Positions 25,507-34,642 of a DNA stretch of 64,000 bases are shown one piece after another; the stretch's first letter is position 1, and each line of letters starts with the position of its first letter. Both the position numbers and the translations under genes were made by a program. Source of the stretch: Gillisella terrae. Its GTDB lineage: Bacteria > Pseudomonadota > Alphaproteobacteria > Rhizobiales > Rhizobiaceae. The stretch spans positions 124,001 through 188,000 of the forward strand of contig NZ_SSOA01000008.1 in assembly GCF_004801395.1 (NCBI RefSeq), read 5' to 3'. The notes beneath the pieces were generated by a model that saw only the letters and a program-made list of their open reading frames with translations, was not told the origin of the DNA and did no database searches.

Positions 25507-26745
25507 ATGTCTGTTCTCGCAGATCTTCGCGGATTAACACCCCAACAACGCAACACCATCATTGCCAGCTATCTTGGCTGGACCCTTGATGCCTTTGATT
25601 TTTTCATTCTTGTTTTTGTTCTCAAGGACATCGCCAAAGAGTTTAACACCGATGTCTCGGCGGTGTCCGTGGCGGTGTTTCTCACACTCGCCATGCGACC
25701 GCTGGGGGCTTTGCTGTTTGGGCTTGCGGCAGAAAAATTTGGTCGGCGCAACACCTTGATGGTCGATGTTTTGCTCTACTCGTTGTTCGAGCTGCTCTCG
25801 GGCTTTTCAACCGGGCTGACCATGCTGATTGTCTTGCGCATGCTCTATGGCATTGCCATGGGCGGCGAGTGGGGGGTGGGAGCCTCGCTCACCATGGAAA
25901 CCATTCCTGAGCGCACCCGTGGCATTGTTTCAGGCCTGTTGCAGGCGGGCTATCCCAGCGGTTATCTGCTGGCCTCGCTGGTGTTTTTCTTTCTTTATCC
26001 GCTGATTGGCTGGCGGGGCATGTTCTTTGTGGGTGTGGCACCAGCACTGCTGGTGCTCTACATTCGCCGCAATGTCGAGGAATCCCCGGCATTTCTTGCC
26101 AGTCGCGGCCGGGAGCGCCAGCCCTTCATGGCGGTGGTGAAAGGCAATATGAAACTGTTCATCTGGGCTGTGGTGCTGATGACTGCCTTCAATTTCCTCA
26201 GCCACGGCACGCAGGATATCTATCCAACATTCCTGGAGGTTCAGCGCGATTATTCTGCCCATACCGTCGGTGCCATCGCCATGTTCTACAATGTCGGTGC
26301 CATCCTTGGCGGGCTGTTTTTCGGCGCTCTTTCGCAAAAGATCGGGCGGCGCAAAGGCATTGTGATTGCGGCGCTGCTGGTGCTTCCCGTCGCACCTTTG
26401 TGGGTTTATGCCTCAACACCCATCCTGCTGGCGATCGGTGCCTTCCTTGTGCAGTTTTTCGTGCAGGGGGCCTGGGGCATTATTCCTGCTCACCTCAATG
26501 AGCTATCGCCCGATGAAGTGCGCAGCACCTTTCCGGGCTTTATCTACCAGCTCGGCAACCTGCTGGCATCGGGCAATGCCACGCTTCAGGCAACGCTGGC
26601 CCAGCACTGGAACGGCGATTATGCCCTTGCGCTTCTGGTTGTTGCGGTGATTGTTGCCGTGGCTGTGGCCGCCCTTGCAGGCTTCGGCTTTGAGCGTAAA
26701 GGCGTTGATTTTGAAGCGGGTGATCGTGGCGCAAAACCGGCCTGA
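25507..26745 (+). CDS. MFS transporter, sialate/lactate:H+ symporter (SHS)-like
   Basis: A 412-residue, 12-helix major facilitator. LGWTLDAFDFFILVFVLKDIA at the N-terminus, GRRNTLMVDVLLYSL (loop 2-3 motif) and GGEWGVGASLTMETIPERTRG identify the SHS/metabolite:H+ symporter branch that carries lactate, pyruvate, sialic acid or similar carboxylates by proton symport. A second GRRKG loop appears between helices 8 and 9. GAAGGAGGAGG at 25492-25502 sets the ATG at 25507, although the frame is open from 25405 across the repeat. No enzyme gene is adjacent, so the substrate is not indicated. Confidence 0.88.
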   Translation: MSVLADLRGLTPQQRNTIIASYLGWTLDAFDFFILVFVLKDIAKEFNTDVSAVSVAVFLTLAMRPLGALLFGLAAEKFGRRNTLMVDVLLYSLFELLSGFSTGLTMLIVLRMLYGIAMGGEWGVGASLTMETIPERTRGIVSGLLQAGYPSGYLLASLVFFFLYPLIGWRGMFFVGVAPALLVLYIRRNVEESPAFLASRGRERQPFMAVVKGNMKLFIWAVVLMTAFNFLSHGTQDIYPTFLEVQRDYSAHTVGAIAMFYNVGAILGGLFFGALSQKIGRRKGIVIAALLVLPVAPLWVYASTPILLAIGAFLVQFFVQGAWGIIPAHLNELSPDEVRSTFPGFIYQLGNLLASGNATLQATLAQHWNGDYALALLVVAVIVAVAVAALAGFGFERKGVDFEAGDRGAKPA

Positions 26746-26756
26746 TCTGAACACGC

Positions 26757-26788
26757 ACAAAGGCCAGAAGGTCCGTTCTGGCCTTTGT
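26757..26788. terminator. Bidirectional terminator between MFS and chemoreceptor genes
   Basis: ACAAAGGCCAGAA and TTCTGGCCTTTGT form a 13-bp perfect stem. T-rich and A-rich flanks are short, so strength is moderate. It directly abuts the palindromic repeat at 26782-26816. Confidence 0.65.
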
Positions 26789-26816
26789 GCGCCATATTTG
26801 GCGCACGGCGCTGTAA
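26782..26816. repeat. Second copy of the GTGCGCCATA palindrome
   Basis: It matches 25418-25452 except for one base in the loop (ATATTTGG versus ATATATGG), retaining GCACGGCGCTGTAA. Together the copies bracket the MFS gene in direct orientation. Confidence 0.8.
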
Positions 26817-26825
26817 AGACTGCGA

Positions 26826-28682
26826 TCATGCAGCCCGATGCTGGTTTGGTCTGTGCTGTTCATCACTGTTTGGCAATTGAAACCGGTTTACCAGCACGGT
26901 CAGCGTCACCGCGCCATCGGCAATGGTCTGGCTGATCGCATTGGTTTCTTCCACCATGGCAGCATTTTGCTGGGTCATCTGGTCCAGACTATGAACAGAG
27001 CTGCTGATTTGTTGCAGGCCACTGGCCTGTTCTTCCGCAACACTCGACATCCTGTCGATATTCTCATCAATCTGGGCCACAAACTGACCAATCTGCTCAA
27101 GCACGCTACCGGCTGCGCCCACAAGCTGCACGCCGCTGGCCACTTCCTGGCCGGAGCGTTCAATCAGCCCCTTGATCTGGCGGGCGGCGCCTGCCGAACG
27201 CTGTGCCAGTTCGCGCACTTCCTGCGCCACCACAGCAAAGCCCTTGCCAGCTTCCCCGGCGCGGGCCGCCTCGACACCAGCGTTAAGGGCCAGCAGGTTG
27301 GTTTGAAAGGCAATCTCATCAATCACGCTGATGATGGAGCTGATTTCCGAGGAGGCAGCTTCGATCCGCTCCATGGCTGTAACAGCATCCCTGACCACGC
27401 CGCTTGATGCGGTTGCCGATTGGCGGGCTTCCTTGACCAGATTGCGGGTGTCGCGCGTGCGGCTGGCCGAGCTGGCAACGGTGGAGGCTACCTGCTCGAG
27501 GGCGGCAGCTGTTTCTTCCAGCGCTGCGGCCTGTTGTTCGGTGCGCCGGGCGAGATTGTCAGAAGCGTCGCGCATTTCGCGGCTGTTGGTTTGCAATAGT
27601 ACGGTCTCGGCCTGCACTTTCTCAAGCGTTGCCCGGAAAATGACGATGGTTTTGTTGAAATCGGTGCGCAATTCCTCAAAGCGCCGGTCGAAGGCGTTAT
27701 CGAGGGTCATGCGCATATTGCAATCCGCAAGACAGTTCAGTCCTGCGCTCAATTCCTCGACCACAAACCGCAACGTGTCGGCCTCAACCATACGCTCACG
27801 CTCGCGCACACGGCGCTGTTCATTGGCGGCTGCCCGCGACAGCTCGGCGTCCTCTTCCATCTGGCGTTTTTCAAGACCGGCATTGCGAAAGATGGCGAGG
27901 GCCTTGGCAATATCGCCAATTTCATCATGGCGGTTGAGATACGGCGGCTCTTTTTGCAGATCGCCCATGGCCATTGTTGTCATGGCGTCGGTGATGCCGC
28001 GCAGCGGGCGAAGCGCCCGGCGGCGAACAAACACCAAAGAGCCAAGAGACAGCAAAATAAGCGCGCCACCCAGCGCATAGCTCATGGTCTCCAGCCTTTT
28101 GGACACGTCTGCCGCTTCGCGTTCTTTTTGCTTGCCATAAGCATCGCCCATGGCAACCAGCTCATTAACCGCCTTCTCATGGATGTGAAACGCTATTTTA
28201 AGCGGGTTTATCTGCTCGGATACATTGCGACCGGCAAGAGTGTTCAGATCAATATTATCAAGGATCTTCCAAAAGGCATCGCCTTTCACCAGCACATCGG
28301 TTTGCAGCTTTTGCTTCATACTGTCAGGCAGGGTCGATGTTTTCCAATATTCCCGACGTTCCTTATATTGGCTGCGCAAGACACTCAGGCGTTCAGCGTT
28401 CTGCGCCACCGTTTCGGGATTGAGGGCCGCTTCGCTCACCAGAGAATAGGCTTCAACCACATAGAGCGGCGGCGGCAAGATATCAGCAATCAGGTCTTTG
28501 CTATCAATGATCTGATTGTAAACGGGACCATTGACCTTCAAATGTTGAAGGGTTCTCATATCCATTGCCAGAGCAAGAACAATACCAAGCGCCAAAAGAA
28601 TGCCGCTGGTTGTGACTGCTGATGAAATGCTGAACTTCAAGGTTACACCCTTTGCCGATGGTCGAAATATTGGCCATGTCAT
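26826..28682 (-). CDS. Methyl-accepting chemotaxis protein
   Basis: A 618-residue chemoreceptor. Membrane helix 1 is at about 18-40 and helix 2 at 201-219, bounding a roughly 160-residue periplasmic helical sensor domain; a HAMP linker (220-272) and a long cytoplasmic coiled coil follow. The kinase-control hairpin is intact ([19 protein letters not shown], 455-473). The C-terminus ends in HRPNQHRAA and has no NWETF-type CheR/CheB tether, so adaptation enzymes must act without it. The gene stands alone; the ligand is unknown. The ATG at 28682 has only a weak ribosome binding site. Confidence 0.93.
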   Translation of the reverse strand: MTWPIFRPSAKGVTLKFSISSAVTTSGILLALGIVLALAMDMRTLQHLKVNGPVYNQIIDSKDLIADILPPPLYVVEAYSLVSEAALNPETVAQNAERLSVLRSQYKERREYWKTSTLPDSMKQKLQTDVLVKGDAFWKILDNIDLNTLAGRNVSEQINPLKIAFHIHEKAVNELVAMGDAYGKQKEREAADVSKRLETMSYALGGALILLSLGSLVFVRRRALRPLRGITDAMTTMAMGDLQKEPPYLNRHDEIGDIAKALAIFRNAGLEKRQMEEDAELSRAAANEQRRVRERERMVEADTLRFVVEELSAGLNCLADCNMRMTLDNAFDRRFEELRTDFNKTIVIFRATLEKVQAETVLLQTNSREMRDASDNLARRTEQQAAALEETAAALEQVASTVASSASRTRDTRNLVKEARQSATASSGVVRDAVTAMERIEAASSEISSIISVIDEIAFQTNLLALNAGVEAARAGEAGKGFAVVAQEVRELAQRSAGAARQIKGLIERSGQEVASGVQLVGAAGSVLEQIGQFVAQIDENIDRMSSVAEEQASGLQQISSSVHSLDQMTQQNAAMVEETNAISQTIADGAVTLTVLVNRFQLPNSDEQHRPNQHRAA

Positions 28683-28876
28683 AGCACTTCAGGTTGTTTG
28701 AAGTGGCAATGACTTTCAAATATTAGAATTCATTAATGCAGATGTTTGTATCGTTTCCGGATATTTATACTTGCTTATGCAACCAGACTTTTTTTATTCC
28801 AGAGATCGATAGAATAGTGTTATTACGATTCAGATTTATTTTTAATTAATTTAGAGATAGGTTGTTATTTTCAAAA

Positions 28877-28904
28877 AAAAACCAGAGCGTGAGCTCTGGT
28901 TTTT
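28877..28904. terminator. Bidirectional terminator downstream of the WD40 gene
   Basis: AAAAACCAGAGC / GCTCTGGTTTTT around GTGA, with A-run and T-run on either side. It follows the WD40 gene (minus strand); the 28683-28876 gap upstream of the chemoreceptor is AT-rich and shows no gene. Confidence 0.9.
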
Positions 28905-28922
28905 ATGTCAATTTCATCAAGT

Positions 28923-29909
28923 TTAACTACTGATGTCTATCACACCACAATCACCTGCCTCTGAGGCAAAGCAAAGCAATTTGCCGCTGGCGCTCCAGCC
29001 CATGCTGGTGATAGCCCCCTTGCCGGGGCGCCGCAAAAGCGCTTCCTTGCCATCGGCAAGGCGTACAGCCAAAATCATGCCATCGATAAAGCCGATGGCC
29101 AGCACTTCTTCTGCCGGGTGAAAAGCCACTTGCGTCACCATGATATTGGCGCGGGTGCCCAGCTCTTGCGGTGCCTTGCCCATCGGGCCATCTTTACCGG
29201 CAAAGGGCCAGACAATGGCCGCAGGCGCGCCAGACGATGCAAGCCATTTGCCCTTCGTCGACCAGGAGGTGGATTTGACCTTGGCGGGATAGCCGGTCAT
29301 ACGCATATGACGGGTATCGGTACCAGCCCCGTCGAGTTTCCAGCCATGCAGCGCATTTTCCTGCATGGCGGTGACCACAAAGCGGTTGTCGGGTGAAAAG
29401 CTGACGCCGGTGTGTGCGCCCTTCCACTCGAGATCCAGCGGCTTGCTCTCAGCGCCGACAAAGCGCAGCGTGACGCCATTGTAGCGCGCAATGGCAAGAC
29501 GAAGACCCTTGGGCGCAAAGGCTAGACCTTCGACACTGCGTTCTTCCTGATATTCATGCACCACGCCGCTGGCCAGACGCACAAAGGCCGACTTGCCATG
29601 GGCATAGGCCACAGCGCCTTGCGGACCAGCCGCCAGCACCGAAATCCACTTGCGCGGAGCATGGGCCAGCTCGGTTACGCTGCCATCATGGGCAATGCGC
29701 AGCACTTTGCCGTCTTCACCACCGGTAAGCAGGGTCTGGTTATGGTCATCCTTGATCGCAACCAACAGACCGGCATTCACGTCCGTGATTTTTTCACCGC
29801 CATCGAGACGGTGAACTGCGCCAGCAGCGGTGACGAAAACGGGGATATCCCCCAGGAAGGCCGCGAATAAAACGTGGCCTTCCAGATCAAGCGGAGCAAC
29901 TGTTGGCAT
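28923..29909 (-). CDS. WD40 repeat protein paired with the CobW GTPase
   Basis: A 328-residue beta-propeller protein made of degenerate WD40-like repeats (VSFSPDNRFVVTA, AFAPKGLRLAIARYNG, AFHPAEEVLAIGFIDG, MGWSASGKLLCFASE). No signal peptide or membrane segment is seen, so it is cytoplasmic. Its start codon shares one base with the stop of the upstream CobW-family zinc GTPase gene (TAATG-like junction), indicating strict co-expression. A scaffold for metal delivery is a reasonable hypothesis; the family's biochemical role is unknown. Confidence 0.85.
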   Translation of the reverse strand: MPTVAPLDLEGHVLFAAFLGDIPVFVTAAGAVHRLDGGEKITDVNAGLLVAIKDDHNQTLLTGGEDGKVLRIAHDGSVTELAHAPRKWISVLAAGPQGAVAYAHGKSAFVRLASGVVHEYQEERSVEGLAFAPKGLRLAIARYNGVTLRFVGAESKPLDLEWKGAHTGVSFSPDNRFVVTAMQENALHGWKLDGAGTDTRHMRMTGYPAKVKSTSWSTKGKWLASSGAPAAIVWPFAGKDGPMGKAPQELGTRANIMVTQVAFHPAEEVLAIGFIDGMILAVRLADGKEALLRRPGKGAITSMGWSASGKLLCFASEAGDCGVIDISS

Positions 29910-31009
29910 CAGGCGGTTGCCTCACAGGCCTTGAAGCTGTTTTCCAGCTTTTCGCGGTCGAGGTCGCGACCAATGAACACAAGACGGCTCTCGTGCTTTT
30001 CGCCCTCTTTCCAGGGGCGCTGGTGATCACCTTCAATGATCATGTGCACGCCTTGCACCACATAACGCTCAGGGTCACCCTTGAAGGCGATAATGCCCTT
30101 GAGACGCAGGATTTTCGGGCCATCAACCTGTGTGACTTTCTGAATCCATGGGAAGAAGCGCTCAGGATTCATCTCGCCACCGCGCAGCGAAATGGATGTA
30201 ACGGTCACATCATGGATCGCAGAGGGCGCATGGCTGTGGCCATGATGATGGTGATCATGCCCGTGGTCATGATGGTGGTGATGGTCGTGATCATGGTGAT
30301 GATGGCCGTGGTCGTGATTGCAATCGGGGCCACACACATGGTCCGGGTCATCGTGATCAAGGAAGTGCGGATCATTTTCCAAGGCGCGCTCAAGGTTGAA
30401 AGCACCCTGATTGAGCACCTTGGACAGATCAACGCCGGAGCGGGTGGTGGTGTAAATGCGTGCCGATGGATTGATGGCGCGCACAATGTCTTCAATCTGG
30501 TGCAGCTCGTCATGGGTGACGAGATCGGCCTTATTGACCACAACCACATCGGCAAAGGCAATCTGGTCTTCTGCTTCGCGGCTGTCTTTCAGGCGCAAAG
30601 GCAGATGCTTGGCATCGACCAAGGCAATCACGGCATCCAGCTCGGTCTTGCTGCGCACGTCATCATCCATGAAGAAGGTCTGCGCGACAGGAACCGGATC
30701 GGCGAGGCCAGTGGTTTCCACAATAATCCCGTCAAAGCGGCCGGGGCGGCGCATCAGGCCTTCGACCACGCGGATCAAATCGCCACGCACTGTGCAGCAG
30801 ACGCAGCCATTGTTCATTTCATAGATTTCTTCGTCCGATTCGACGATCAGATCATTATCAATGCCGATTTCACCAAATTCATTGACGATGACGGCATATT
30901 TCTTGCCATGGCTCTCGGTCAAAATCCGGTTCAACAGCGTGGTTTTGCCCGAGCCAAGATAGCCGGTCAGCACGGTAACGGGTGTGGGTTTTGCGGCAGC
31001 TTCGCTCAT
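29909..31009 (-). CDS. CobW/COG0523 family zinc-handling GTPase
   Basis: A 366-residue G3E GTPase, a metallochaperone type that supplies zinc to target enzymes when zinc is scarce. The P-loop GYLGSGKT is at 16-23, the metal-binding CVCC motif at 69-72 and the NKAD guanine-specificity motif at 159-162. A striking acidic histidine-rich segment (about 219-260, over 20 His) can bind several metal ions. A CobW C-terminal domain follows. Members next to WD40 genes in rhizobia are usually Zur-regulated; only a TGTTAT half-site (31049-31054) is visible upstream, too little to call. Confidence 0.92.
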   Translation of the reverse strand: MSEAAAKPTPVTVLTGYLGSGKTTLLNRILTESHGKKYAVIVNEFGEIGIDNDLIVESDEEIYEMNNGCVCCTVRGDLIRVVEGLMRRPGRFDGIIVETTGLADPVPVAQTFFMDDDVRSKTELDAVIALVDAKHLPLRLKDSREAEDQIAFADVVVVNKADLVTHDELHQIEDIVRAINPSARIYTTTRSGVDLSKVLNQGAFNLERALENDPHFLDHDDPDHVCGPDCNHDHGHHHHDHDHHHHHDHGHDHHHHGHSHAPSAIHDVTVTSISLRGGEMNPERFFPWIQKVTQVDGPKILRLKGIIAFKGDPERYVVQGVHMIIEGDHQRPWKEGEKHESRLVFIGRDLDREKLENSFKACEATA

Positions 31010-31079
31010 TCGAACCTCGATAGATGGTCAGGGCAGGGGGTGCCCAATTGTTATGGTGTTACCTCATATAGGGGCTGTT

Positions 31080-31880
31080 TCATGTCAGTTCAAAGGCTTT
31101 CTCAACATTGAAGCTGTCGATGTCGTGAAGCAGTTCCACAAGCCCCTGAATGCAATGGGAAAGCAGCGCTTCGCCTTTTTCAGCTGTTGCCACCTTGGCA
31201 TTGCCTGCAACGCCAAGAGGGTTGAGATCCGACATTTTCCAGCCAAAGGCATGCGGCCCATAGGCGCGCAGGTGCTTGAAGCGATCCATGAAGAGGGATT
31301 GCTGCGACGAAAATGCATCGGCTCTGTCCATTGCCACCAGATCGGGCCGCAGTGCCAGCATCACCGAGGTTTCAATGTCACCACCATGAATGTCGATGGC
31401 CTTGTCTTTGGGATCAATCCAGCCCTCGGGTTGGCCAAAGCGTGTCCAGCTGGTGGCCACCGCCAGCATGTTGAAGCGCACGCGGGCTTCGGTGGCAACA
31501 ATGGTCATCAGCGGGGCATTGCCCCCATGGGCATTGAGCATGAGAAATTTGCGGATGCCAAGTGTGCTGAGGTGTTGGGCAATGCCGAGCCAGCGGGTGA
31601 TGGCCTCTTGATAGCTCAGGGTTTTTGTACCCTCAACGTCCATATGTTCAATCGAATAGCCAATCGGCTCAACCGGCAGAAATGTCACTGGCAATGGGTC
31701 CGGTACTGCCTTGATAAGCCGTTCAACCACGCCTTCCGCAATAATCCTATCGGTCTCAAACGGCAGATGTGGCCCGTGTTGCTCATGGGCCCCCAGAGGC
31801 AAAACGGCAATCCAGTGGGCGCGATCCGATGGCAAAAGATCAGGATCGTTCATTTCAAAGCGTGGGTTGGGGCGATGCAT
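31080..31880 (-). CDS. Creatininase family amidohydrolase
   Basis: A 266-residue enzyme of the creatininase/MftE-like family, metal-dependent (usually Zn or Mn) hydrolases of cyclic or N-terminal amides. LPLGAHEQHGPHLP (27-40) holds metal ligands Glu33 and His35, Asp44 follows, NAHGGN is at 116-121 and HGGDIETS at 165-172. The length is normal. It lies 70 bp downstream of nothing on its own strand but 70 bp upstream of the zinc GTPase in the same direction; a zinc-dependent client relationship is tempting but unproven. Substrate unknown (creatinine degradation genes are absent). Confidence 0.88.
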   Translation of the reverse strand: MHRPNPRFEMNDPDLLPSDRAHWIAVLPLGAHEQHGPHLPFETDRIIAEGVVERLIKAVPDPLPVTFLPVEPIGYSIEHMDVEGTKTLSYQEAITRWLGIAQHLSTLGIRKFLMLNAHGGNAPLMTIVATEARVRFNMLAVATSWTRFGQPEGWIDPKDKAIDIHGGDIETSVMLALRPDLVAMDRADAFSSQQSLFMDRFKHLRAYGPHAFGWKMSDLNPLGVAGNAKVATAEKGEALLSHCIQGLVELLHDIDSFNVEKAFELT

Positions 31881-31972
31881 CTGGTTTCCCGGTCGGTTTT
31901 TGGCTATGGATCAAGGTGATAGACAGATCTGACAGTGATATCAGCACTCACGCTCGCGACTGTAGAGGAAAA

Positions 31973-32509
31973 ATGGCCAAAAAGGACAAGTCCGAAAAGA
32001 AGAAAAAGTCCGGCAAGCTGAAAACGGCACCGAAAGACGATATGCTTCTGGCCCATGGCGATCTGGGCATGATGATGACACAAGCCGCGCGCAGTTTTCG
32101 CACCGCGCAGACGCGCAGACTGGCCCAATGCGGTCTCTATGCCGGGCAGGAAGGTGTTGTGTTGTTGTTGGCCAGCGAGAATGGCTTGAGCACCGGCGTT
32201 CTGGCACAAAAACTGGGGGTCAAGGCACCCACCATGACCCGCACCATTGGCCGCATGGAGGCGCAAGGATTTCTTGAACGTAAGGGATCGGATACGGATG
32301 CCCGGCTGACAAAAGTCTATTTGACGCCCATGGGACAGGCCACGGTGGAGCGGATTTTTGCGGCAAACAAGGCCGCCGAGCAGCAGGCGACACAGGGCAT
32401 GAGCGGCAAGGATGTCAAACAACTTTTAAAACTATTGGCCTTGATGGATCGCAATCTTCATGGAGCCCGAGTGGAGATTGAGGAAAATATGGAAGAGCCC
32501 ATCGGGTGA
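31973..32509 (+). CDS. MarR family transcriptional regulator
   Basis: A 178-residue MarR-type winged-helix regulator with an unusually lysine-rich N-terminus (MAKKDKSEKKKKSGKLK). The DNA-binding core is GLSTGVLAQKLGVKAPTMTRTIGRMEAQGFLERKGSDTDAR (wing with D-x-R). Start chosen by TAGAGGAAAA before the ATG at 31973; the open frame upstream is inside the divergent creatininase gene. Being divergent from the creatininase-family gene (93-bp gap), it may control it. Confidence 0.88.
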   Translation: MAKKDKSEKKKKSGKLKTAPKDDMLLAHGDLGMMMTQAARSFRTAQTRRLAQCGLYAGQEGVVLLLASENGLSTGVLAQKLGVKAPTMTRTIGRMEAQGFLERKGSDTDARLTKVYLTPMGQATVERIFAANKAAEQQATQGMSGKDVKQLLKLLALMDRNLHGARVEIEENMEEPIG

Positions 32510-32639
32510 GACGGTTTTTACTTTTGAAAATTATTGCCTTCTGCTATTCAACACTTTAATTAAAAATTTTAATTGGGGTATCGGAGAGGATTTGCAACGG
32601 GGTCCGATGCTTGAGGCCGATGCTTGAGGGAGGGGAAAT

Positions 32640-33662
32640 GTGGCGCAAAAAATAAAACTCTCGACGATTGCCGATAGTTTGGGTCTATCGACCGCAACCG
32701 TGTCTTTGGCGCTGCGCGACAGTCCGCTGGTTGCGGCTGAAACGCGCGAGAAGATCAAGGATCAGGCCCGCGCGCTGGGCTATATCTACAATCGCCGTGC
32801 GGCCAGCCTGCGCACCTCGCGCTCAGGCATTATCGGTGTTGTGGTGCATGACATCATGAACCCGTTTTACGGCGAGATTCTCAAAGCCATTGAAAGCGAG
32901 CTGGATCGCAGCCGCCAGACCTTCATTTTGTCCAACCACTATGACTCGGTGGAAAAACAGCGCAACTTCATTGAGACGCTGCTGCAACTGGGTGGTGATG
33001 GGGTGATCATGTCGCCTGCCATCGGCTCGCCGCCGGAAGATGTGATGCTGGCTGAAGACAACGGCATGCCCGCCATTTTGATTGCCCGCTCCATGGAGGG
33101 CCTCGCGCTGCCCACCTATCGCGGTGATGACACCTATGGCATTTCGCTGGCCACCAACCATTTGATTGGCCTTGGCCACCGGGTGATTGCCATGGTCGGT
33201 GGCACGGACCAGACCTCCACCGGGCGTGACCGCTATCAGGGCTACGTCAATGCGCTGCGAAAGGCGGGCATTGAGGTTGATCCCGAATTGCGCATTCCCG
33301 GCCCGCGCACCAAGCAGGGCGGTTTTGAGGCGGCGGTGAATTTTCTGTCTTTGCCACAAAAGCCAACGGCTGCGGTCTGTTGGAATGATCTGGTGGCGAT
33401 TGGCCTGATGAATGGCGTGTCTCGGGCTGGCTTTGTGCCGGGGCGCGATATTTCCGTGACTGGCTATGACGATCTTGAGGAGGCCTCGATTGCAACGCCA
33501 TCGCTGACCACAGTTTGGAATGGTCAGGCCGAAGTGGGCAGGCTTGCAGCGCGCGCACTTCTGGATAAGCTGGCGGGTAGCCACGAACCGGATGGCATGC
33601 ATCTGATCAAGCCTGAAATGCGCATCCGCCAATCAACCGGGCCGATCAAACACCGAGATTAA
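32640..33662 (+). CDS. LacI family transcriptional regulator
   Basis: A 340-residue LacI/GalR repressor: helix-turn-helix in LSTIADSLGLSTATVSLALRDSPLVAAETREKI (residues 6-39), then the sugar-binding-like core starting SGIIGVVVHDIMNPFYGEIL. The start is GTG at 32640 behind GGGAGGGG; the ATG two bases earlier meets a stop after five codons. Its stop is 11 bp before a 2-hydroxyacid dehydrogenase gene, so the regulator and enzyme share a transcript and the enzyme's substrate pathway likely provides the effector. Confidence 0.92.
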   Translation: MAQKIKLSTIADSLGLSTATVSLALRDSPLVAAETREKIKDQARALGYIYNRRAASLRTSRSGIIGVVVHDIMNPFYGEILKAIESELDRSRQTFILSNHYDSVEKQRNFIETLLQLGGDGVIMSPAIGSPPEDVMLAEDNGMPAILIARSMEGLALPTYRGDDTYGISLATNHLIGLGHRVIAMVGGTDQTSTGRDRYQGYVNALRKAGIEVDPELRIPGPRTKQGGFEAAVNFLSLPQKPTAAVCWNDLVAIGLMNGVSRAGFVPGRDISVTGYDDLEEASIATPSLTTVWNGQAEVGRLAARALLDKLAGSHEPDGMHLIKPEMRIRQSTGPIKHRD

Positions 33663-33673
33663 TAGAGATTGAT

Positions 33674-34636
33674 ATGAGTGCTGAAAAACCTGTTATTTTG
33701 ATCCCCGGAAAAATTCATCCGCGGGTGCTGGAGCGTTTAACCCCTGTTTTTGAAATATTACAGACACCGGCTGGTCAACCGGTCGATCTGAGCGCGGCCG
33801 ATGCCGCCCGCGTGCGCGGCATTGCCGTTGCGGGGTCTGTCTCTGCGACTTTGATGGAAAAACTGCCCAATCTGCAAGTGATCGCCAATTTCGGTGTGGG
33901 GTATGACGGAGTTGATGTGACGGCTGCCGCCAACCGCGGTGTGATTGTCACCAACACACCGGATGTGCTCGATGATGAGGTGGCCGACACCACCATCGCG
34001 CTGCTGCTCAACACGCTGCGGCAATTTTATGCGGCAGAAAGCTATTTGCGCGCCGGGCGCTGGGAAAAAGAAGGGGCGTTTCCGCTGACACCTCTCTCCT
34101 TGCGCGGCCGTCATGTCGGCCTGTATGGCCTTGGCCGTATTGGTGGCGAAATTGCCAGTCGTCTGGAGCCGTTCAAGGTCAAGATCAGCTATCACACTCG
34201 TAATCCGAAGCCCGGTGTATCCTATGGCTACCAGCCCTCGCTGAAAGCGTTGGCAGAAGCGGTTGATACGCTGATCTGTATTGTGCCGAAAACCGAGCAG
34301 ACCCATAAGGCCATCAACGCCGATATTCTCAAGGCGCTTGGGCCGAATGGCGTATTGATCAATGTGGGGCGTGGCTGGAGCGTGGACGATGCAGCGCTGA
34401 TAGCCGCCCTGAAGGACGGCACAATTGCCGCCGCTGGCCTTGATGTGTTCTACGACGAGCCGAAAGTGCCGAAAGACTATCTCGATCTGCCCAATATGTC
34501 ACTCTTGCCGCATGTGGCATCGGCGTCGGTGCATACCCGCAATGCCATGGCCGATCTGGTGGCAGACAACCTGATCGGCTGGTTCGACAATGGCGTGGTG
34601 AAAACGCCAGTGCCGGAAACGCCTGTAAAAGGCTGA
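33674..34636 (+). CDS. D-isomer-specific 2-hydroxyacid dehydrogenase
   Basis: A 320-residue NAD(P)H-dependent enzyme of the glyoxylate/hydroxypyruvate reductase type, interconverting 2-keto and 2-hydroxy acids. The nucleotide motif GLGRIG is at 152-157, and the catalytic triad is Arg233 (NVGRGW), Glu262 (YDEP) and His280 (LLPHVASAS). Length and motifs are complete. It follows a LacI regulator by 11 bp. The substrate could be hydroxypyruvate, glyoxylate or a sugar-derived keto acid. Confidence 0.9.
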   Translation: MSAEKPVILIPGKIHPRVLERLTPVFEILQTPAGQPVDLSAADAARVRGIAVAGSVSATLMEKLPNLQVIANFGVGYDGVDVTAAANRGVIVTNTPDVLDDEVADTTIALLLNTLRQFYAAESYLRAGRWEKEGAFPLTPLSLRGRHVGLYGLGRIGGEIASRLEPFKVKISYHTRNPKPGVSYGYQPSLKALAEAVDTLICIVPKTEQTHKAINADILKALGPNGVLINVGRGWSVDDAALIAALKDGTIAAAGLDVFYDEPKVPKDYLDLPNMSLLPHVASASVHTRNAMADLVADNLIGWFDNGVVKTPVPETPVKG

Positions 34637-34642
34637 CGCCTG

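Noticed and set aside
26540..26935. Several 90-110 codon frames around the end of the MFS gene
   Set aside because: They overlap the MFS C-terminus, terminator and repeat in other frames and show no domain.
31010..31079. Zur box upstream of the CobW gene
   Set aside because: Only a TGTTAT half-site (31049-31054) is visible; the other half does not fit a palindrome.
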